Shown here in pieces: positions 43,459-51,157 of a DNA stretch of 64,000 nucleotides (its first letter is position 1; each line of letters starts with the position of its first letter). Source of the DNA: Thiodiazotropha sp040507035 (GTDB lineage Bacteria > Pseudomonadota > Gammaproteobacteria > Chromatiales > Chromatiaceae); assembly GCA_040507035.1 (NCBI GenBank), contig JBEVVR010000031.1, forward strand, positions 62,001 to 126,000, written 5' to 3'. Made by a program: the position numbers and the translations under genes. The notes under the pieces were generated by a model, which was given only the letters and a program-made list of their open reading frames with translations, did no database searches and was not told where the DNA came from.

Positions 43459-43737
43459 ATGAGTGAAATAATCCGTCAACTCAGACAGGCGCGTCTCGAC
43501 AGCAAGCTCAAACAGTCGGAGCTCGGGAGCAAGCTCGGGTTGCCGCAAAGCCATATCTCCAAGATTGAAAAGGGTGGCGCGAATCCCCGTCTCTCCACCG
43601 TGGTAGATATGGCACGGTTGCTCGATCAGGAGCTTGTACTGGTACCCCGCGCAATGCTCCCCGCCATCCGGGCGTTGCTATCCGCTGAAGATATAGAGCA
43701 GCCGAGATGGCGGCTGGATGAAGAGGATAGTGGATGA
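43459..43737 (+). CDS. hipB: HipB-like XRE-family antitoxin
   Basis: A 92-residue XRE-family DNA-binding protein. The helix-turn-helix covers about residues 12-60 (LDSKLKQSELGSKLGLPQSH, ISKIEKGGANPRLSTVV), followed by an ELVLVPRAMLPAI segment and an acidic tail. It shares a 4-bp overlap with the HipA-like toxin gene. As in other hip modules it should repress its own promoter and neutralise the kinase. Two palindromes lie directly upstream. Confidence 0.87.
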   Translation: MSEIIRQLRQARLDSKLKQSELGSKLGLPQSHISKIEKGGANPRLSTVVDMARLLDQELVLVPRAMLPAIRALLSAEDIEQPRWRLDEEDSG

Positions 43738-44960
43738 CGGATGTTCTGGATGTGCGCCTGGGTGAGGTGAGCGTGGGCAAGTTGACCCTGCTCACCGGCG
43801 ACCGTTCCTACTTTGCCTTTGAAGAGGCCTATCTCAATGATCCCCAGCGTCCCGTTCTGAGCCAATCGTTCATTGCAGCTTCCGGTGACCTGATTTCCGA
43901 ATCACGTCCGGTGCAGACAAAACTGCCCCCTTTTTTCTCCAACCTGCTGCCTGAAGGGCATTTGCGTGACTATCTGGCTGCCCGCGGCGGGATCAAGACT
44001 GTTCGTGAGTTCAGGCTTATAGAACTACTCGGCGGGGATCTGCCGGGCGCAGTTAGGCTACTGCCTGTTGAGGGCGGGATGGCATTGCCTGAGGTAGAAG
44101 CAGCCGAGGAGATGGTCGATGCAAGTGAACAACCTTATAGGTTTTCCCTGGCGGGGGTGCAATTGAAATTCTCCGCGCTGGCGGAAGCGAGAGGGGGACT
44201 TACCATCCCCGCCAGTGGGGTGGGTGGTAACTGGATCATCAAGCTTCCCGCGCAGAATTTTCATCAGGTGCCGGAAAATGAGTGGGCGATGTTGCAGTGG
44301 GCCGGTGAAATCGGTATCCCGACGCCGCAGGCTCACTTGGTAGCCCTGGACAAGGTTGCCGGTTTGCCCGATCTTGGGATCTTGCCGGGCAATACCGCAT
44401 TGGCAATCAAACGTTTTGATCGGATTGAACAGAGACGCATCCATATCGAAGATTTTGCCCAAGTCTATAACCTGTTTCCTGAAAACAAATATGGGGGTGT
44501 CAGCTCAGCCAATATGGCGAGTATGGTCTGGACATTAACTGGAGGGCAGGGTCTTGTGGATTTCATTCGCCGCCTTGTTTTCACCCTTGTCATCGGTAAT
44601 GGTGATATGCATTTGAAAAACTGGTCTCTAATCTACCCCGACGGACGTAGTGCGCAATTGGCGCCCGCCTACGATTTTGTTTCGACCATTCCCTATATAC
44701 CTAACGACCGCTTGGCGTTGAGCTTGTCCGGCGAGAAAAACATGAGCAAGATTACTCTGGAGCACTTCAAGCAGTTGGCTACCAAAGCAGGACTGCCTGA
44801 ATTCCTGGTCTTATCAACGGTGAAAGAGACTCTAGACCAGGCATTGCAAGTATGGCGAGATAAGAAAATTGAATTCGCACTTCCAGATGCCATTCAGCAG
44901 CGACTTGAAAAGCATCTTGGAAATTTGAAACTGCTGGAAAAACCCGCATTGAATAGATAG
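43734..44960 (+). CDS. hipA: HipA-like serine/threonine kinase toxin
   Basis: A 408-residue HipA-family protein. The N-terminal domain has FFSNLLPEGHLRDYLAARGG; the core has GGNWIIKLPA for nucleotide binding and NENEWAML-like contacts (here VPENEWAMLQWA). The catalytic part carries VIGNGDMHLKNWSLIYPD and QLAPAYDFVSTI, with the catalytic and metal-binding aspartates and asparagine in place. HipA kinases typically phosphorylate glutamyl-tRNA synthetase and induce growth arrest and persistence; the target of this one is not known. Its stop overlaps no other gene; the TSUP gene follows 20 bp later. Confidence 0.9.
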   Translation: MTDVLDVRLGEVSVGKLTLLTGDRSYFAFEEAYLNDPQRPVLSQSFIAASGDLISESRPVQTKLPPFFSNLLPEGHLRDYLAARGGIKTVREFRLIELLGGDLPGAVRLLPVEGGMALPEVEAAEEMVDASEQPYRFSLAGVQLKFSALAEARGGLTIPASGVGGNWIIKLPAQNFHQVPENEWAMLQWAGEIGIPTPQAHLVALDKVAGLPDLGILPGNTALAIKRFDRIEQRRIHIEDFAQVYNLFPENKYGGVSSANMASMVWTLTGGQGLVDFIRRLVFTLVIGNGDMHLKNWSLIYPDGRSAQLAPAYDFVSTIPYIPNDRLALSLSGEKNMSKITLEHFKQLATKAGLPEFLVLSTVKETLDQALQVWRDKKIEFALPDAIQQRLEKHLGNLKLLEKPALNR

Positions 44961-44980
44961 GCAAAACATAATCCACAGTT

Positions 44981-45727
44981 ATGGAAATTTGGCAGATCTT
45001 GATCTTGGCCCTTGTCGGTGTAGCCGCCGGCTGGCTCAATGTGATGGCCGGGGGCGGTTCGCTGCTTACCGTACCGGTGATGCTGTTCATGGGTATTCCC
45101 GGCCCAGTTGCCAACGGCACCAACCGTATCGCCATCCTGGCACAGAACATCACCGCGGTGACCGCGTTTCGCCGCCGCGGTTATTCCGATTTCAAGCTGG
45201 GGCTGAGCCTGGCCGCGGCCGCCTCGCTGGGCGCCCTGGGCGGCGCCTCTCTGGGAGTGCACCTGGAAGGGGAGTGGTTCGACCGTGTACTGGCGTTGGT
45301 GATGATTGCGGTGATGGTGCTAATGGCAACCGGGCACGACAAGGTGAAGCCGATCGATGGCGAAACCGAGGCCAAGAACCTCGCCGCGGGTCATCTGTTG
45401 ATGGTCGGGGCCGGTTTCTGGGGTGGCTTTATCCAGATAGGTGTCGGCTTTATATTGATGCCGATCCTGCATCGGGTGATGCACCTGGACCTGGTGCGGG
45501 TCAACATGCACAAGGTGCTCATCGTGCTGGTCTACACCATAGTCGCCCTGTTCGTCTTCAGTTCGCAACTGGAACTGCTGTGGTGGACCGGGCTCGGGCT
45601 TGCCGTCGGCAACTCCATCGGCGGCTGGTTGGGGGCGCATACCACCATCAGTCATGGGGAGACGCTGATCCGTCGGGTGCTCTACCTTGCCCTGTCTGCC
45701 TTTATTGTGAAGCTACTGTTTTTCTGA
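44981..45727 (+). CDS. TSUP-family membrane transporter (TauE/SafE-like)
   Basis: A 248-residue protein with about seven or eight membrane spans. The N-terminal LILALVGVAAGWLNVMAGGG and the repeated GGFIQIGVGFILMP segment in the second half are the two family repeats. TSUP transporters move sulfite, sulfonates or other organic anions; the substrate cannot be read from sequence. It is not clearly linked to HipBA in function. Downstream lies the IS91 remnant. Confidence 0.85.
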   Translation: MEIWQILILALVGVAAGWLNVMAGGGSLLTVPVMLFMGIPGPVANGTNRIAILAQNITAVTAFRRRGYSDFKLGLSLAAAASLGALGGASLGVHLEGEWFDRVLALVMIAVMVLMATGHDKVKPIDGETEAKNLAAGHLLMVGAGFWGGFIQIGVGFILMPILHRVMHLDLVRVNMHKVLIVLVYTIVALFVFSSQLELLWWTGLGLAVGNSIGGWLGAHTTISHGETLIRRVLYLALSAFIVKLLFF

Positions 45728-45813
45728 AATTTAATCACCACTGCCACACACCACGTGCCGGGCAGATAAGCACAGGGTGCGGATCCAGTCGATCCAATCT
45801 GCAGATTCACCCT

Positions 45814-46415
45814 CTCTTTCCGATACGGGCGCTCTCACACCACTTCCGCGGCGCGATGGTCAGTGCGCTGCGCCAGTGTGCAACAGAGGGCGAACTCACG
45901 CGGGTCACCCGACCCGGTGAGATCGATCGCCTGCACGATGAGCTGATGGAGAAAAATGGGTAGTCTACGTCAAGCACTGTCTGAACCGCACCGAGCGCGT
46001 TGTCGACTACCTGGTGCGTTATACCCACCGCATCGCCATCACCAATGGGCGTATCCTGAAGGTCGATGAAAGGGGCGTGAAGCTGCGTTACAAGGATTAC
46101 GCCGACAACAACAGAACCAAGGTAATGAATCTGAAAGGCGAGGAGTTTGTACGAAGGTATCTGCTGCATGTGCTGCCCAATGGTTTTACCCGTATCCGCC
46201 ACTACGGGTTTCTGGCGGGTTGCTGTCATACCCGGCGCCTGGCGCAGATCCGTGAGGCACTGGCGTTGGCAGAAAAAGCAACTGATGAGACAAACACAAG
46301 CGCTGAGATTGAAGAGTACGATTACCGCTGTCCGCTGTGTAAGACCGGGTATCTGCGCTTGATCAACGAAATACCTCCCGAGCAGGAATGGGCTCGTGAG
46401 GTGCGACGACGATAA
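45814..46415 (+). pseudogene. IS91-family transposase remnant with frameshift
   Basis: Two pieces in different frames. Bases 45814-45956 read LFPIRALSHHFRGAMVSALR and end near HDELMEK; the frame then shifts and continues from W at 45957 as WVVYVKHCLNRTERVVDYLV, on to YTHRIAITNGRIL and a closing CPLCKTGYLR at 46415. This is the C-terminal half of an IS91/IS801-type (Y2) rolling-circle transposase, with the N-terminal half missing. It cannot be active. No IS ends could be defined. Confidence 0.8.
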
Positions 46416-46678
46416 CAGGTTGCTGAGGAATAAAATCCATCGAGAAACAGTGGCCTGTATCGATGGGCCAGACACACCCCTGCGCCAACGGCTGGTAATT
46501 GAGGAAAAACAACGATAAATTAACCCTATCAGGACGCCCAAGGGAGTGCAATGATGGTCGATGGAGACCTATGGATACCTGCCCGTAGCGAGTCAGCAGC
46601 GCCAACAGTTGCGCCAAGACAGGCTCGTAAAAAACTTTCCCCTCTATTAAATAGTGCGCCACGCTGATGGGCGGCTTA
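46416..46678. other. Non-coding tail between IS91 remnant and cassette array
   Basis: About 260 bp with no credible gene; a 99-codon reverse-strand frame here overlaps the remnant and has no coding signature. It probably includes the decayed 3' end of the IS91 element. Confidence 0.4.
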
Positions 46679-46737
46679 GTCCAACAGACATTTATCTGCC
46701 ATGCTGCGCACTGCAGATAAATGCTTAGATGTTATGG
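46679..46737 (+). repeat. attC-like site, start of cassette array
   Basis: Reads from R''-like GTCCAAC (46679-46685) to R'-like GTTATGG (46731-46737), a total of 59 bases. Between them are perfect 11-bp arms, CATTTATCTGC (46689-46699) and GCAGATAAATG (46713-46723). The next gene starts 10 bp after the R' box, as expected for an integron cassette boundary. Confidence 0.6.
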
Positions 46738-46747
46738 TTGAACGAAG

Positions 46748-47368
46748 ATGGCACTTCGAAAAATACTTGCAGCGTTAGTAATCTTAACGGGTTTTATAGG
46801 TATTATATTTGCGTCCTATCCATTCATTGACTCATTAAATCCTACAGAAACATCGCTAAATAAATGGAAAGTTGAGATCAATCTATCAGAGATTAAAGAA
46901 GGTGAATTAAGAGAATATATTGATGCACTCGGAAGACCAATATTGGTATATCACAGAACCGAAGAGCAAATAGATTGGATCAATAACTACTCACCTGTTA
47001 AGCCACATGAATATGTTCTCGAATATGCTGACACTGAGGAATTTGGTGGCAAATATAGGTCATTGGACCCAGAGTATTTTATATTTACAGAATGGCGTCA
47101 TAGAGGAAAAACATACCTCAAACAAGAGCGCTCTTGGTTTCCATGTGGCACTATTCAGTATCACAGTGGTGATATAGATGTAGGTAATAGCCGCATATAC
47201 AAGGGTGCTATTGCCTGTTTACAGGATCATACAGTAAAAGATTATAATTATCATGCACATATTTACGATGTAGCAGGGATGGCATCATATGAATACACAC
47301 CACCCCTTCAAGTTCCATATTACGAGTTAAGAGATGATGGATATATTGTTGTTGGTCCAAAACCATAA
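46748..47368 (+). CDS. Rieske (PetA)-like cassette protein with degraded iron-sulfur ligands
   Basis: A 206-residue protein resembling the Rieske subunit of the bc1 complex. A membrane anchor (ILAALVILTGFIGIIFAS) leads into SYPFIDSLNP, then LGRPILVYHRTEEQIDWI, where PetA has WRGKPVFIRHRTxEEI, and the end VPYYELRDDGYIVVGPKP matches the PetA end. The second cluster box should read CPCHGSHYD; here it is YNYHAHIYD (167-174 region), keeping only one His. The first box retains a Cys in ACLQDH. It therefore cannot hold a normal 2Fe-2S cluster. AT-rich DNA and attC-like flanks show it is an integron cassette gene. Role unknown. Confidence 0.65.
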   Translation: MALRKILAALVILTGFIGIIFASYPFIDSLNPTETSLNKWKVEINLSEIKEGELREYIDALGRPILVYHRTEEQIDWINNYSPVKPHEYVLEYADTEEFGGKYRSLDPEYFIFTEWRHRGKTYLKQERSWFPCGTIQYHSGDIDVGNSRIYKGAIACLQDHTVKDYNYHAHIYDVAGMASYEYTPPLQVPYYELRDDGYIVVGPKP

Positions 47369-47429
47369 CCATGGGCTCCAGTGGATGCAGCCGCTATCGC
47401 GCCAGCCCCACTGAGCCAGGTCGTTAAGC
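47363..47429 (+). repeat. attC-like site of cassette 1
   Basis: R'' CCATAAC (47363-47369) contains the stop codon of cassette 1; R' GTTAAGC is at 47423-47429. Between them, GGCTCCAGTGG (47374-47384) pairs with CCACTGAGCC (47408-47417) except for one extra unpaired C, the extrahelical base expected of attC. The next gene begins 16 bp after the site. This is the best-formed site of the array. Confidence 0.8.
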
Positions 47430-47445
47430 GTCAAAAGAGAAGATT

Positions 47446-47751
47446 ATGCCACTTGGAGAAATAGCAGGGGGGCTGATAGGAGGAACACTTCGTCTGATAG
47501 GACAGTTTTTTGCTGAAGTAGTCCTTGAAATTGCCATAAAAGGTCTTGGTTATTTACTTTGTAGAAAGTTTTCAAGGTCAATTGATCCAGATGGTATTTT
47601 GGTTTTAGTGGTAGGTGTTCTTGCATGGGCAGCGATCATACTCTGTCTTTTCGTAAGCTATGACTGGGTTAAAGAGTATTTGGAAGTAGATTCCTGCCTC
47701 GATTCCGGAGGTCAATTCAATTATGAAAATAAAGAGTGCATTTTTAAATAA
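47446..47751 (+). CDS. Small membrane protein, cassette 2
   Basis: A 101-residue protein with two likely membrane segments, about 5-45 (interrupted) and 50-70 (LVLVVGVLAWAAIILCLFVS). The C-terminus reads SCLDSGGQFNYENKECIFK, a short Cys-Gly-Cys motif that could form a disulfide loop. AT-rich DNA, flanking attC-like sites, no known family. Membrane cassette proteins of this kind are common and uncharacterised. Confidence 0.6.
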   Translation: MPLGEIAGGLIGGTLRLIGQFFAEVVLEIAIKGLGYLLCRKFSRSIDPDGILVLVVGVLAWAAIILCLFVSYDWVKEYLEVDSCLDSGGQFNYENKECIFK

Positions 47752-47796
47752 TAGAAGCGAGATCGCATATCATTACTCGCCTTTATCGCACAGTAC

Positions 47797-47884
47797 GCTT
47801 AACGAGCGCGTAAACACGGATCGCCAAAAGCTGCGCCGCTTCGCTCTGCACCTTTGTGCGTCCGGATACGCAAATCCTTAGGGC
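47797..47884 (+). repeat. attC-like site of cassette 2
   Basis: R'' GCTTAAC at 47797-47803 and an R'-like CTTAGGG at 47877-47883 flank imperfect arms (CGGATCGCCAAAAGCTGC pairs roughly with a GCACCTTTGTGCGTCCG stretch). The R' box has C in place of the conserved G, so this site may be inactive. The next gene begins 7 bp after it. Confidence 0.5.
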
Positions 47885-47890
47885 AATAGA

Positions 47891-48391
47891 ATGAATGGAA
47901 TCCGTGAAAAAGCATTTTTAGCACTTATTCTATGTCAATTGCATGGATGTTCTGCATTAATTACTGCATCAGCGACTGACGAGGAAGACATCATTTGGAT
48001 AGGGGCTTCAAAAGAGGATATAAGATCTACGCTGGGTGATCCAATAGAGAGCGAAGAATTTCCTGAGCCACAAGAACTTAAAAGTGTAGAAAACAATCGC
48101 CCAACTCTCATTGTTACTTCAAATTCAGTTCACATTACACGCACAAGCTATGCAATTGAGAAGGGATACTATAAATATAAAGGCAATATTCAAGGAAAAC
48201 ATGATGTTGGTGAGTTGGTGAGCGGAAACTTAATGACTTTGGGTGTGCTTGAGATATTTGCATTGCCCATGACAGTTAGCGATAGGCTGTCAGAACACGA
48301 TTATTTAATAGAAGTATGGTTCGACTCAAAGGACAATGTCTCAGGTTATAGGAAAACTCGAAAAGTTGGTTCGGAGAATGATAAGCAATGA
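47891..48391 (+). CDS. Lipoprotein, cassette 3
   Basis: A 166-residue protein with a signal ALILCQLHGC whose last Cys is a plausible lipidation site (LHGC lipobox). After a short acidic stretch, IWIGASKEDIRSTLGDPI resembles the SmpA/BamE-type motif GxSKxEVxxxLGxP. The rest has a YYKYKG strand region and a hydrophobic span near GNLMTLGVLEIFALPMTV. The DNA is AT-rich. Function unknown; similarity to SmpA/BamE is weak. Confidence 0.5.
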   Translation: MNGIREKAFLALILCQLHGCSALITASATDEEDIIWIGASKEDIRSTLGDPIESEEFPEPQELKSVENNRPTLIVTSNSVHITRTSYAIEKGYYKYKGNIQGKHDVGELVSGNLMTLGVLEIFALPMTVSDRLSEHDYLIEVWFDSKDNVSGYRKTRKVGSENDKQ

Positions 48392-48483
48392 ATAGCCCTA
48401 GCCAGAATGTCAACAATGTTCGCCTGCGACTCACTCGGGAAACTGCCGCTCTGCGGCAGCTGCTGTTTACTTAGGCATTAGGT
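48392..48483 (+). repeat. Degenerate attC-like site of cassette 3
   Basis: The boxes are poor: the left end is AGCCCTAGCC-like and the right end is CTTAGGC at 48470-48476 or ATTAGGT at 48477-48483. A perfect 7-bp hairpin, CTGCCGC (48443-48449) and GCGGCAG (48453-48459), lies inside. The next gene begins 6 bp after it, consistent with a decayed site. Confidence 0.4.
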
Positions 48484-48489
48484 GAAGAA

Positions 48490-48855
48490 ATGACACTGTC
48501 AGCTTCCTGTCATTGTGGTGCGGTTCAGATTGAGGTGGCACGAAAGCCTCGCTCGTTGACAGAGTGTACCTGTTCAATTTGTCGCAGATATGGGGCGAAG
48601 TGGGCGTATTTCACACGAAAGTCAGTTAAGGTCTTGTGCAAATCTGAAAATATTCGGGCGTACTCATGGGGCAAGAAATCTATAGAGTTTTATCACTGTA
48701 AAAACTGTGGCTGTCTGACACACTACGAAACCACAGATAAAACTGAAAATGGTCGAATTGCTGTCAACGCCCGGATGATGCTGCCAAGTGATGTAATGGG
48801 AATAAAAGTAAGAATGTTCGATGGTGCAGAAACGTGGAAGTATATCGAGGAGTAA
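48490..48855 (+). CDS. GFA-family zinc protein, cassette 4
   Basis: A 121-residue GFA (glutathione-dependent formaldehyde-activating enzyme-like) protein. Zinc ligands are in SCHCGAVQIEV (residues 6-8), ECTCSICRRYG (28-33) and YHCKNCGCLTHYE (71-76 region). Such proteins are frequent in cassette arrays; many are not true formaldehyde enzymes. It starts with GTGAAGAA just before the ATG. Confidence 0.75.
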   Translation: MTLSASCHCGAVQIEVARKPRSLTECTCSICRRYGAKWAYFTRKSVKVLCKSENIRAYSWGKKSIEFYHCKNCGCLTHYETTDKTENGRIAVNARMMLPSDVMGIKVRMFDGAETWKYIEE

Positions 48856-48878
48856 ATGGTTGTGTTGCTGTTGTCACC

Positions 48879-48959
48879 ACCTGAACAATGCAAATGCACT
48901 AGGAGACCCAAAAGCGCAGCTTCGCTCTGCTTGTTTTGCGTCGGTGATTTACGTTAGGC
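48879..48959 (+). repeat. attC-like site of cassette 4
   Basis: R' GTTAGGC at 48953-48959 is canonical. The left end near 48879 (ACCTGAAC) is a weaker R''. Arms GACCCAAAAGCGCAGC and GCTTGTTTTGCGTC pair over most of their length around a short loop. The next gene begins 10 bp after R'. Confidence 0.65.
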
Positions 48960-48969
48960 ACTTATACCG

Positions 48970-49500
48970 ATGAATACATTTATCATTTTACTAAGAGGAG
49001 TAATGCCGACAGGTAAGAATAAAGTCTCTATGGCGCTATTACAGAGTGCGCTCGAAGAAGCTGGTTTAAATAATGTAAAGACTTATATACAAACCGGTAA
49101 CTTAATAGCATCATCAAAACTGACCCAAGCCGGTATTGAGAAGCTTGTGCACTTTACTATTTTAGAAAAGTTTGGTGGCAATATCCCTGTGTTAGCAAGA
49201 ACACCGCAGCAATTATCGAGAATTTTGAAGCATATTCCTTTTCAAAAAATCGATACCAAGAAACTATATTTTACTTTGTTAGCTAATAATCCTGATAAAC
49301 ACCTTTTAGAAAAGTTTAATTCTATAGAATATTCTCCAGATCAAATTATATATAATAAGAATGTTATCTATACGTTATATAACACCAAGCATAGTGACTC
49401 TAAATTCAATAATAACTATTTTGAGAGAAAATTGAAGGTTACAATGACCACGCGAAATTATAATACTATGAATAAGCTTATTGAGCTGGTAAATACCTAA
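48970..49500 (+). CDS. DUF1697-family protein, cassette 5
   Basis: A 176-residue protein of the DUF1697 family, with FIILLRGVMPTGKNKVSM, a LQSALEEAGLNNVKTYIQTG core and a closing TTRNYNTMNKLIEL motif. Members are cytoplasmic alpha/beta proteins of unknown role. Its stop codon lies inside the next R'' box. AT-rich DNA in line with the other cassettes. Confidence 0.75.
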   Translation: MNTFIILLRGVMPTGKNKVSMALLQSALEEAGLNNVKTYIQTGNLIASSKLTQAGIEKLVHFTILEKFGGNIPVLARTPQQLSRILKHIPFQKIDTKKLYFTLLANNPDKHLLEKFNSIEYSPDQIIYNKNVIYTLYNTKHSDSKFNNNYFERKLKVTMTTRNYNTMNKLIELVNT

Positions 49501-49572
49501 CAATCCCAATATACATCATTCACTGCGCTCGTTCGGAAACGCAGAAAGACCGGAATCTGTTTGTGGTTATGC
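49495..49572 (+). repeat. attC-like site of cassette 5 (end of array)
   Basis: R'' ACCTAAC at 49495-49501 overlaps the stop codon of cassette 5 and R' GTTATGC is at 49566-49572, 78 bases in total. Short internal arms CTGCG and CGCAG are present. Beyond it no further cassette is seen. Confidence 0.65.
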
Positions 49573-49804
49573 CGCAAAGACTTTTCAGTTCCTTATATTT
49601 GTGCGCTTTGATTATTTTAAATTCGCCACAGACCAGTGACAAAACACTATACTTGTTCATGGAACGGTATTTACGATAAAACGCTTCATGGGATGTGAGT
49701 GATCGACTCAGGAGGATGTCATATAAAGCCACGGCGATCTGTCATCGCCGAGCCCAAGCCTTGTTTAAGGCTGATCGAAATTTCCCTCAGAGGAGAAGAG
49801 ATCC
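49573..49804. other. Intergenic region with hairpin
   Basis: A perfect 7-bp hairpin, CGGCGAT (49732-49738) with ATCGCCG (49744-49750), lies about 55 bp before the solute-binding gene, without a T-tract. A reverse-strand 70-codon frame overlaps the region but has no coding support. The promoter of the following operon is probably here. Confidence 0.45.
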
Positions 49805-51154
49805 ATGAAAATAACAAAATACGGGATTTTAATCCTGTTTCTTTCCCTCATCCTGGTGCTGGCGATTATGAATTATGGAGGAGTCTCGGATCGATCATCG
49901 GTTTCCGAAACGGGTCAGACGCCTCCAGTTACTGGGGAGAGGAAGTTCGAGGGGCAAAAAATCACCATGAATCTCAACCGCTCCCACTTTGTCGCGGGGC
50001 GTTATCTGGCGAAGAGATTTCACGAAGAGACTGGGGCGGTTGTCGAATTTGTCGATACCCACTACTCGCAGCTCGATGAGGTGATACTGGAGGATTTTCA
50101 TTCTGATTCGCCCCGGCTTGATGTGCTGATGTTCTGGTATATCTATCTCGGCAAGATGGTGGAGGAGGGGGTTCTGCTCGATCTGACAGATTTCATCGAG
50201 CGACATGAGGATCGTCTGCAGACAGACGACTTCATTCCCTCGTTCTACCAGGCCTATACCCTCTACCAGGGACGGCGTTGGGGGTTGCCCTTCGATGCCG
50301 ATATTCACGTCCTGCTCTACAACAGATCGATCCTTCAGCGTCATGATCTCGCGCCACCGGAGACCTGGGATGATTTTCTTGAGGTCAGCAGAGTGATCAC
50401 TGAGAAGGAGCGTGCCAATGGCGTCTACGGCAGCTCGATCATGGCCTATCCCACCATTACCACCAATCTGTCCATCTACATGAACCGGCTGGTCGCCCAT
50501 GAGGGTCAGTTGCTGGATGAGAACAACCAACCTAACCTGGATTCGACTGAGGCAATCGCGGCGCTGGAAGAGCTGGTGGAGCAGTCCAGGCATGCCCTGC
50601 CGGAGCCGACGAAAACAGACTACCCGGTGAGTGTTAACTCGTTTCTCGCCGGGCAAATCGCACTGCAGGAGAACTGGTCGGATCTCGGTGTGACAGCCGA
50701 AGATGAGAATAAGTCCCGGATCAAGGGTGAGTGGGGCATGGCGCCCATCCCGTCGGTTGAGAAGGGCGGCCCCCACTACCTGGCGATGAATGCCGGTTAT
50801 CCTCTGGCCATCTCCAGCAAGGCGGTCAACCCGGAACTGGCAAAGGAGTTTCTGCTGTTTGCCTCGTCACCCCAGATGGGCTTGGAGCTGAACATGATCG
50901 TGGGGGCGAGCGGGGTGGATCCGGTGCGCTTTTCCACCATTAACTCCCCCGAGTACGGCGCCTTTGCCCCCATCAACAGTGCCTTCCAGCGCAAATATCT
51001 CGCTCAGGCCAAGCCCTGGCCGACTACGCCGGAGAGCCCTGAACTGTTGGAGGCCCTGGGGCGCCATATCCACCTTGCACTCAGCGGTGTTGTCACACCC
51101 AGGGAAGCCATGCTCAACGCAAACAGGGAGTGGACGAAAATGCTGGCGGAGTAG
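49805..51154 (+). CDS. Extracellular solute-binding protein (sugar-type ABC, cluster B)
   Basis: A 449-residue binding protein. An N-terminal hydrophobic segment (YGILILFLSLILVLAIMNYG) could be a signal anchor or signal peptide; no lipobox is clear. The body shows YLAKRFHEETGAVVEFVDTH, VLMFWYIYLGKMVEEGVLL and MNAGYPLAISSKAVNPELAK, typical of family-1 solute-binding proteins. No ABC permease or ATPase genes lie nearby. The next gene, a hybrid kinase, starts 3 bp later, so it more likely acts as a sensory binding partner than in import. Confidence 0.82.
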   Translation: MKITKYGILILFLSLILVLAIMNYGGVSDRSSVSETGQTPPVTGERKFEGQKITMNLNRSHFVAGRYLAKRFHEETGAVVEFVDTHYSQLDEVILEDFHSDSPRLDVLMFWYIYLGKMVEEGVLLDLTDFIERHEDRLQTDDFIPSFYQAYTLYQGRRWGLPFDADIHVLLYNRSILQRHDLAPPETWDDFLEVSRVITEKERANGVYGSSIMAYPTITTNLSIYMNRLVAHEGQLLDENNQPNLDSTEAIAALEELVEQSRHALPEPTKTDYPVSVNSFLAGQIALQENWSDLGVTAEDENKSRIKGEWGMAPIPSVEKGGPHYLAMNAGYPLAISSKAVNPELAKEFLLFASSPQMGLELNMIVGASGVDPVRFSTINSPEYGAFAPINSAFQRKYLAQAKPWPTTPESPELLEALGRHIHLALSGVVTPREAMLNANREWTKMLAE

Positions 51155-51157
51155 TTA

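Noticed and set aside
44989..45963. A 324-codon frame that overlaps the TSUP gene and runs into the IS91 remnant
   Set aside because: Its first two thirds are the out-of-frame reading of the transporter gene; only its last 50 codons belong to the transposase remnant.
46363..46662. A 99-codon reverse-strand frame between the IS91 remnant and the first attC-like site
   Set aside because: It overlaps the end of the transposase remnant on the other strand, has no ribosome-binding site and shows no family pattern.
49520..49732. A 70-codon reverse-strand frame after the cassette array
   Set aside because: It overlaps the last attC-like site and has no start signal or recognisable family; it could be an antisense cassette but nothing supports that.
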